Assembly: GCA_030278955.1 (NCBI GenBank)
Contig: JAOANR010000010.1
Coordinates: 27,406,174-27,470,173 of the forward strand
Source of the DNA: Hygrophila difformis
Lineage: Eukaryota; Streptophyta; Magnoliopsida; Lamiales; Acanthaceae
Direction of reading: 5' to 3'
DNA: 64,000 nt
The position numbers were made by a program, and so were the translations under genes. Of this stretch, positions 56,234 to 64,000 are shown piece by piece. Under the pieces are notes generated by a model. It had not been told where the DNA came from, did no database searches, and saw only the letters and a program-made list of their open reading frames with translations. The first letter of the stretch is position 1; every line of letters starts with the position of its first letter.

Positions 56234-57960
56234 ATGACCGACCGTGGGGATGGCTCGTCCTCGAGCACGCCGCGCGGGTCAGGAACCCTACGACGGGTTT
56301 CGGGAACCCCCATTAGTAGGTTTCAGCTTGCGGCTGCTATCCGGGCTGCCGGGGAGGATTTCCGGCTTCAGACTGCAGGTATTTCGATATAAACACCAAT
56401 AGTTCATGACATGATCACGTATATATATTCAATTATATTAAATTTGAAATGAAAATTTTTGATTTATTGAATGACAGTTGCGGGTTCTAGCTCACAGGAG
56501 CCGCGGGTTGATGCACCAGAGACGTCTGAGGCCGTGCCAGAGACTCCACCGGCACGCACTCCAGGTACAATATATCTAAAATGGTGTTTTATAGATGATT
56601 AATAACAAAATTATTGTTTTTGTTTGTTAGGATCGGCCGGATTTGCAAAAGGGGCTCCTCCCGCCGCACCGTTAGGGCCCGGATTGGTTATTGGTTGAGG
56701 CCAGAGACGATGGCGTGTAAGTAAATTATGTTTTAAAGTCAATTTTTAATTTCTCTATATAGTACTTTATTATTTGTGCATTTTGTCCTAATATCATAAG
56801 AAATCCATTATGACATCCAGCATTGAGTTCTCGAACGCACTGGTGAGGAAGATCACCGATATATATCTCATGTGCTCTGATATGAATGGGATAAGATGGG
56901 GAAATGTTTCATAGGAGACCAAACACTTCTACTGGGGGGAGTTTCAGGTAATCAATAGGTAGTAGATGACAAATATGTCCGCCTTTGCATTTGCTCATAA
57001 CTTGATAAACATAACTTGTAGAAAGTACAGGAGCAGTCAGAAAGGAGTGGGAGAGGAAGAACATCACCGAGTACATTCTAAAGTTAAATAAACATGTTTG
57101 CTTATGGTATACGATTCTGTAACTTGACAGTTTGAAATATCAGGTACAAGGAGTACAAATTGGATATACAGAGTAAAAAGAAGGCGTATTCAGCAGACGA
57201 GTAAGTGGCCGAGAACTGGAGGCGGATATGGGAGTCTCCCGCCTTCAAAGAGAAATAAAAAAGAGGGAAGCTGAATAGCGCCGGGGACAGAAGGATGCGA
57301 ACCCCCCAACACACACACACGCACACATAGCGGGGTCTATGACATTCCGAGCCACCAAAGAGAAATTGGTATGATGTGCTTATTTACTTAAATTACTTCA
57401 ATGATTGAAACTCACACATGGTCACCACTTCTTATCCTCGGAATATTGCAGTCAACCGATCACAACAGGCCTGTCCACTTGCATGAGCTTCACGAGCACA
57501 CACACATAAGAAGACATGTAAAGGACCAGTGGATAGCAGATAGGTCACAGCGGCTGCATGTACGTATCGTATAAGTATCAAAATTCGCCTTATATTTAAT
57601 TTGTCCCTAACTTAATTTTCCACTTGAAATATATGACGAGTTCAATGCAGTCGCCGAGTCCTTGAGCCAGAACCCCACGATTGGGCCTGATTTCGATCCA
57701 AATAGTGTCTTTTACGACGTCGCCGGTGGACATGACAGGTGCAATGCCGTATACGACATAGGGTCATGGCCCGGTCGATTAGGCCTGGTGGTGCAGTTGC
57801 TTCCACTCCTCCACAATCCTCTGAAGACTCTGTGACACAAGAGAAGTTTCAGCACTTCACGGAGACTCTTGAGCGAGTGTCACAGTGACAGGAGAGCATG
57901 GCCGATCATATGCAGAGGTTACTCGGAGTTAGGGGGCCTCGATCCCGTAACCACGGTGAA
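56234..57960 (+). pseudogene. CACTA second gene, TNPA/PTTA-like with introns (broken)
   Basis: Starts MTDRGDGSSSST; the first exon ends at a GTATTT donor near 56380. A second exon (SSQEPRVDAPETSEAVPETP) lies near 56478-56563. Later exons read IEFSNALVRKITDIYLMC, YKEYKLDIQSKKKAYSADE, then a His-rich segment, NRPVHLHELHEH and PTIGPDFDPNSVFYDV. Order and spacing resemble plant En/Spm PTTA proteins. In-frame stops occur, for example after GPGLVIG and near 57200. Such proteins bind subterminal repeats. Confidence 0.7.
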
Positions 57961-58375
57961 TGAGATTATGACTTTGGAGGCGGCATGGGTGGAGGAAGTC
58001 TTGGTGTGCATTGAGTGTGTTGGATGTACATTGGGTTAGTATCATTTGGACTTCTGCTTTTTTTTTTTTGGATAAGTTGATGACTTGGCCGTTTGGGATG
58101 CTTACGTTTTTAGTTTTGGCTTTGTGGACAATTTGGGATGTTGTTTTAGAGATTTGAATGTTGTTTTCAATTGAGACTTGTTTATGATAGTTTGAAATTG
58201 TGATTGTAGACTTCGACTTATGTTTGTAGACTTACTGAAATTGGAGATGTTTGGGATGTTGGGAACAATTGTTGGTTGATGTTTGGATGTTGGGAACAAT
58301 TGTTGCTATGGTTATTGTTTTGTTGCAGCAGGTATGGCTATTAAAACAGCCATTTCTGCTGCTGCATTCAACAAA
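57961..58375. other. CACTA 3' non-coding region
   Basis: T- and G-rich, with several TTTGGGATGTT-like repeats between 58130 and 58300. No gene. Confidence 0.6.
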
Positions 58376-58727
58376 TTTCCGACCGCACGGCCGACCGCTG
58401 TCAGCGTAGACAGCGATCGGCCATTCTACCGACCGACCACCGACCGCATGTGCGGTTGGTAAATTAAAGGCCCGGAAGGTCCGGAATTTGGGTATCGACC
58501 GGCGTTGCGGTCGCCCCATGGGTCGTTAATTTTGCCGACCGACATGTGGTCAGAAAGTGGGTCGGCAAACTCGCCGACCGCTTTTATTTGGGTCGGTGGA
58601 GAAATTGCTACCAAGGGATTACCGACCGACGCTTCCGGTCGGAGTTGCGGTCAGTAATCCCTGGGACGACCCGCGTCTCCGGGTTACCGACCGCATATGT
58701 CGGTCGGTAATCCTGATTTCTCTTGTA
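58376..58727. repeat. CACTA 3' subterminal repeats
   Basis: Dense CCGACCGC/GCGGTCGG motifs, often as close inverted pairs, ending at the terminal repeat. Confidence 0.85.
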
Positions 58728-58733
58728 GTGCCT

Positions 58734-59001
58734 GCACAGCAGGCAAAAAGGAAAAACAAGTTTTACATAAATTTTAAAATTTTAAAAATTTAAGATATAA
58801 ATATATATATATATATATATTTTGTGAACAAGGTAAAAATATAATTGATCTAATGGAAAAAAATTAAAACTATAAAAAGATATGGTAAAATTCATATGAA
58901 ATACTACTTAATGGTATATACTAAAATTTACTTAATGGTATACTAAATCATAAATTAAAACTTTAAGAGGAACCAAAGTTCTTTTACCTTGGTACTATTC
59001 T
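58734..59001. other. AT-rich flank with (AT)n
   Basis: (AT)n at about 58798-58820, otherwise AT-rich. No feature. Confidence 0.7.
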
Positions 59002-59035
59002 TTTTTTTTCGAGAAAAGGGAGGGTCTGAGCCATT

Positions 59036-62000
59036 TTATTGAAGGACTTGCCTCAAATGGGAAAACCCAATCAAATTATGCGCTAGCGCATTACAAATAC
59101 ATTCCGGAGGTCTGAGAAGATACTCAACACCAAATATCAATTGTCTATCTCTAAGGAGAAGATCCGCAACCTTATTGGCTTCACGTGGAAGGGAGGAAAA
59201 TTTGAGATCCCAACTCCGGTTTTTAAGATCACGGATTTTAGCAAAAATTGACTCGGTGTGACCAAGTACCTCCACCTCATTGTTGATGATATCCGCAACA
59301 TGCAAGTTGTCCGTTTCTACTTCCAAACTTCTTGACACCCAATTCCCAGGCTTCCTGGAGACCGATCAGAATGGCCCATGCCTCAATGTGGACAGAATCA
59401 TTAGCCGCTAGCTTAGCCCTGATGCCCCCAATCCAATCCCCATTGCTGTTTCTAAGGATGGCACCACATTTTCTGGTCGGACCTGCAAAGCTACCATCAC
59501 AATTCACCTTGACCCAGCCGACTGGAGGGGCTGTCCATTTGATGCGCTCTATTTTCTACGTGCTTCTGCCCATGCACTTGGTCGTTTGTTGAGCCATAAG
59601 ATAATTATCTTTGAGCTTGTGTATGAGAGAGTGGAGATGACTCAAGTGATAATCTTGCTGGCATAGAGTTCCTGGCATCGGGCCTTCCAGATGTGCCATG
59701 CACCCACGACAAAAAGGGCAGAAGACTCCATACCCAGGCGAGTAGATTGGTTGGATAAAATCCAATCTTTCAAAGGGAGAGTCCAAAACTCATCGGTTGT
59801 AGGGAATCCCAAGTTCATCCATACAAGAGTCGAGTCTGGGCAATCCCGCAATGCATGAAGGATGGTATCTGCCGAGCCACACTTCCAACAAGAATCACAC
59901 TCTGAATACTTCTCCTGAAGCGCTCCACACCAGTGGGAAGACGGTCATGCATGCAAAGCCACAGGAAGGCGCGAACTCTCTGCGTGCAAGGCCATTTCCA
60001 AACACTTTTCCACATGTTGTCATGAAAGAGAGGAACATCTGAAGGGGACTCCATGGAAAGGCACGCACTACCGACTGAAAATTGGCCCCTAGGTGATGGA
60101 CACCAAATAGGTTGATCTAGAACATTCGGTTGAGGTACCATATGAATAATAAGCTGGATCATCTCCAAAGGGATGGTGTTTAGGATTTCCGACAGGTTCC
60201 ATGTGCCATTGGAGAGATATGACTCAATGGTGCGATCAAGCTCTTCCATGCTAAGCAACCTGTTCGAATGGTCCTGCAGAATAAGGTCATTGTTAATCCA
60301 TTTATCCTTCCAGAAAATAATAGACTTACCATCCCCCAATTTCAAGCAATCATAGAATAAAAGACCGGCTATATGGAAAGGATATCTCTGGCAAAGTAAG
60401 ACATGGATTGGGGTCGTTGTTTGAAGGTGTGGGAGGCCCAGCCGTAACATCTCTTGAGGAGGGAGGTCCAAGTCGTGTTGCGAGTGAGAAGGCTCCAGCA
60501 GCACTTCATGAGCAGTGATGAATTGAGGTTTGACAAATTAAAAATGCCCAGACCTCCTTGGTCCAGTTGCTTGGTGACCGAGTCCCATGCAAGCAGGTGA
60601 ATCTTTCTAGAGTTACATGTAGACTCCCACAGATAGTTCCGACAGACTTGCTCCAATTCAAGGATGATACGGCGAGGAAGTTTCATCACTTGCATTGTAT
60701 ACATGCACAAAGTTTGGGGGACATATTTATAAGAGTTAACCTTCCTGCAAAGCTAAGAAAACGGCAAGACCAGGAATTAAGCTTAGATCTCATTTTATCA
60801 AGAAGAAAATGAAAATGAAAATGAGAGGAAGTCCTTTTCCCTGAAAAGATGGGGATGCCAAGGTAAGACCCCAGGCTACTGGAACTGTTAATCCCTAAAA
60901 TCCCTTCAATATTGGTACGGGTGGTCCTCTTAACAGAGTTGCCAAAGTGGGTTTTAGACTTGCTAGCATTGGCCTTTAAGCCTGAATCCTGTCCAAAAAC
61001 ATAAAGAATGTGCTTGATGACAGTCGCTTGGTCCGGGGTGGCTCTAGTAAAAAGTAGAATATCATCTGCAAATAAAATAAAGGGGATTTGGAGACTTCCC
61101 TTATCCCACTGAACTGGGTGCCATCTACCCGATGATACAGCCTGGTTGATCAATGTGGCAAGCCGCTCCATGCATAAAATGAAAAGATATGGTGAAATAG
61201 GGTCGCCTTGCCGGACGCCGCGGAAAGGATGGAAAGGATTAGAGAGGCAGCCGTTCCAAGAAACCTAAAAGGAAGGGGATTCAATGCATTTCATGATGGA
61301 CACACTAAAAGACTGAGGAAAACCTGCTAAGACCCTTGAATCACGAATGAAGCTCCATTTAACTTTGTCGTAGGCTTTCTTCAAGTCAAGTTTGATCACC
61401 ATGTATCCCGGTTTTGCAATGGACTTATCAAGAAAATGGACCACTTCACTACAGATGATAATATTGTCTTGAATAACCCGGCCCTTAACAAAACTGGCCT
61501 GACCATTAGATATGATTTTTGGCATAATCTGGGATAAACGATTAGCAAGAGCTTTGGTGAAGATCTTGTAAAGAACATTGCAGAGACTTATTGGTCTGAA
61601 CTGAGTCACCGCCTTGGGGTTGGCCACCTTGGGGATAAGGACTATGAGTGACTGATTAATGGTTGCAATGGAATCCTGACCCTTGAAGCAACTTTGAAGG
61701 AACTCAGTGACCGAAGGGCCAATCACATTTCAATTGTGTTGATAGAATACCGCATAAAGACCATCCGGACCGGGTTCTTTGAAAGGAGACATACTTTTCA
61801 CAGCTCGCTAAATCTCATCTTTAGATAGTTCGACTGTTAAAAGCATATGGTCCAGATCAGAAATGCTAGGGAAACTGGCATAGTAGTGTAACTGGGATGG
61901 CGTGGCCGCATCTTCTTCAGTATATAGATTTTTAAAGAAGTTGGACACCAAAACTTGAGTAGAGGAAGGGTCGGATGAGATATTTCCATGCTATCTTCCA

Positions 62001-63112
62001 GAAAAATAATATGTTTCTTAGCTTTCCTGCCTTTAATGAAGGTGTGGAAAAATTTAGAATTAATGTCGCTGGCCATGTTCCAATCCCTAGTTGATCTTTG
62101 CAAGAAAAGAAGTTACTCCTCCTCCAAAATTTTAGCTAAATCCATGCTGAGGCTATGATGAAGTCTGGTGAGGAAAGAGTCTTCGAACCAGTTAGAGATT
62201 TTTTCAATGCCCTCCAACCGGGCCCTGATACGACCTTTCCTCATGGCTGATGGTCGATCATTGTCCAGATGCCACTTTGAAGTTCTTCCCCTATAAGACT
62301 CCATCTTTGTTAAAGTAGCTTCATGGGAATTCCAACTGTTCTGACAATATTTAGAAACTCCTTGTAGGATTGCCAAGCTATCCTATATTTGAACTGAGAG
62401 GAAGGAACGCCAGTATTCGTAGCCTGCAGTGTTGTGATGCTCAAGAGAAGGGGGGCATGATACGATTGGAGTTTAGGCAGAACTCTAACAGTACTCTCCG
62501 GGAAGGAATTAAGCCAATCTGAATTCTCCATGAAGCGATCCACACGGCGCTTAAGAGGGCCTCTAGACCAAGTATACTTATTGCCAAAAGTCTTGATGTC
62601 ATGCATGTCGTTAGAATCCATCCAATTGCGAAGCTCACGGCACGAGTAAGAGAATTTTTGCCACCGTGAGACTCAGAGAGGGAAGCAATGCAGTTCAAAT
62701 CTCCCCCAAATCAACCAAGGGCCTATGGAAGACGATTTGATCCGGACAATTGCGGCCACAACCAATTCGAGCGATAAATGTTAGGAGCCGCGTAGATGAA
62801 GGTAACATGAAGGAAATAACTATGGGCAGTGATGCGAGTATCAATGAACTGAGAGTGACAATCCAATATCTGAATTTCAATATGATCCTTCCACAGGACC
62901 CAAATTCCTCCTGAGAAACCAATAGCTTTGATATGGAATGAGTTATGAAAACCACTTCAACGAATAAACTGATCGGCTGTAATACCACTGATCCTAGGCT
63001 CCCTTAAGGTAATAACATCGACTTTCTTCTGCCGGGTCATGTCCTTAAATTCCCTATAAAAAGCTCTTGATCTCGCCCCCTGTACATTCCAACACGAAAT
63101 AGACAAATTCAT
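59036..63112 (-). pseudogene. LINE-2 ORF2: endonuclease, RT, zf-RVT, RNase H (broken)
   Basis: Endonuclease start SISCWNVQGARSRAFYREF, with an early TGA after DQFIR, then GGIWVLWKD and a GGDLN region. RT: LIVLIPKVANPKAVTQFRP, LVIKLDLKKAYDKVKW-type motif, catalytic FADDILLFTRA near 61070, then LSFAGRLTLINM. zf-RVT: KSVWKWPCTQRVRAFLWL. RNase H: MNCDGSFAGPTRKCGAILRN and ETDNLHVADIIN. It is split into about nine frames by stops and indels, so inactive. Confidence 0.88.
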
Positions 63113-63145
63113 AAGCAAAAGAAAAGAAATAGGGAAGGGACAGAG

Positions 63146-63374
63146 TTAAAACCTAGGAGGGAGACTGGAAGCCCTTAATGAAGCAGTGGGAATCCGATCC
63201 TCTCCTAGCTCCATGGGAAGATGCTCCTTGACATTCGGAGGGTCAGGCGGTCTGCCTTGCCAGGAATTAGCATTGAAGTTTCTGCTTCTAGTCATAGAAG
63301 GGTCTTCCACAGAAACCACTCTATGATTGGACGATGGCAGGGAGATGTTAGCTGAAAAAAGTCGAGCCCCCGAC
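63146..63374 (-). pseudogene. LINE-2 ORF1, C-terminal part
   Basis: Reads SVEDPSMTRSRNFN, NSWQGRPPDPPNV and LPMELGEDRIPTAS, and ends LPPRF with TAA at 63146-63148. No stop in the visible part. The N-terminus, usually RNA-binding, is beyond the insertion at 63375. Confidence 0.65.
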
Positions 63375-64000
63375 TAGACCTGTCAAAACGGGCCTAGCCC
63401 GTTGGGCCGGCCCGCCCCGCAAGGTAAAAAATGTGGGGCGGGCTCAACTTTTAGAGGCCCGTTTAGATGCGGGCCTCAACGGGCCAACCCGCGGCGGGGC
63501 GGGCTTTTGCGCGTTGGGCCTGCTGTGGGGCGGGCTTACCCGCGGGCTTTGAGTTTTTTTTTTTTTAGTACATTGTGCATCGATTGAATTTATTATTCTT
63601 TAGTATGAATGTTTAACATAAAGTCATCAAACATTTAGATTATTGAATTGATTTTATATTGAATTATAAATCTTAACACAAATTATCTGTCTCTTCTAAT
63701 ATTTCCATGTTCATTAATAGTATGGGTATCAAGTTTTTAAGTTTAAAACTCCTTACTATTCTACTTATGAGTGCAAATAAATTTTTATTTTTTAAATATA
63801 AATTAATGAATTATGCCCATACAGTCTTACACAATAAAATACAAAATTTAGTTAATTATGTCCATATAGTCTTACATAATAAAATATAAAATTAATGAAT
63901 TATGCTCAGATCGTCTTACCTAATACAACTCTAGCAAAGACTTCATCTGTGAGACAAAAAATTTTAATCAGTCCAATCATTAATTATAAAACTTTTGTCA
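63375..64000. mobile_element. start of a hAT-like repeat, runs off the window
   Basis: Begins TAGACCTGTCAAAACGGG, like hAT terminal repeats, followed by GGGCC/GCGGGC-rich subterminal sequence to about 63550, then AT-rich sequence to the window end. The other end is not in view, so the class is not certain. Confidence 0.45.

Larger units (their letters stand above)
52397..58730 (+). mobile_element. CACTA (En/Spm) DNA transposon, degenerate
   Basis: The ends are CACTACAAGAAAA (left) and, inverted, CACTACAAGAGAA (right). A 3-bp target duplication CCT is at 52394-52396 and 58731-58733. Length 6334. Inside are subterminal GACCGAC/CCGACCGC arrays and two transposon genes on the plus strand, TNPD-like then TNPA-like. 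Both genes are interrupted. Confidence 0.95.
59002..63374 (-). mobile_element. L1-type LINE (LINE-2) with C-terminal RNase H
   Basis: Minus-strand LINE from the C-terminal part of ORF1 (63374) to an A-rich tail (plus-strand T run at about 59002-59010). ORF1 stop 63146-63148 and ORF2 ATG 63112 are 33 nt apart, a normal L1 arrangement. ORF2 has endonuclease, RT, zf-RVT and RNase H, with several frame breaks. The 5' end is cut by a repeat starting at 63375. Confidence 0.88.

Overview
The window is plant nuclear DNA made almost entirely of transposable elements nested inside one another. The support is plant-type Ty3/gypsy elements with an initiator-Met or OTA-type primer site, a chromodomain integrase, a copia tail, a CACTA transposon, a Stowaway MITE, two L1-type LINEs, and intron-bearing fragments of a plant CDKC kinase and a tyrosyl-tRNA synthetase. 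A eudicot is likely, but the species cannot be told from the sequence. I see no complete host gene.

Left edge (1-5827): the 3' end of a Ty1/copia element, then three minus-strand Ty3/gypsy pieces stacked head to tail: a truncated LTR (1750-2402), a full LTR with 62 bp of internal sequence (2403-5827), and the start of the next element.

Core (5828-47127) is a three-level nest. Level 1 is a minus-strand gag-pol chromovirus of Tekay type (here A3), with its 3' LTR at 5828-8293 plus 40358-40612, coding region 40636-46442 and truncated 5' LTR 46903-47127. Level 2 is a non-autonomous OTA-type element (8294-40352, duplication TCTAC) with 5.65-kb LTRs, sitting inside A3's 3' LTR. Level 3 is two young insertions inside the 5' LTR of level 2. 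One is 9472-19462 (duplication GGAAG), a large derivative whose gag-pol has been replaced by an antisense gene. The other is 23114-31247 (duplication ACCTG), a gag-only element with an intact Gag. The undisturbed 3' LTR of level 2 supplies the empty site for both.

Right side (47128-64000): CDKC and TyrRS gene fragments, a degenerate plus-strand LINE holding a 149-bp hAT-like MITE, a 6.3-kb CACTA element (52397-58730, duplication CCT) next to the LINE tail, a minus-strand LINE (about 59002-63374), and the start of a further hAT-like repeat.

The most unusual signal lies in the LTRs. Four LTR families share what looks like a leader intron of 1.3-1.7 kb with a conserved GTAAGT donor and TTNCAG acceptor. 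Just upstream of the acceptor is a small hairpin whose stem shows a compensatory change. At an equivalent place inside the intron each family carries a different tandem array: seven constant-loop hairpins with covarying stems, ten monomers that mostly contain a Pol III B-box, or GC-rich hairpin units. The unrelated OTA element carries five large palindromes downstream of its TATA box. All of this is inferred from sequence; no expression evidence is available.
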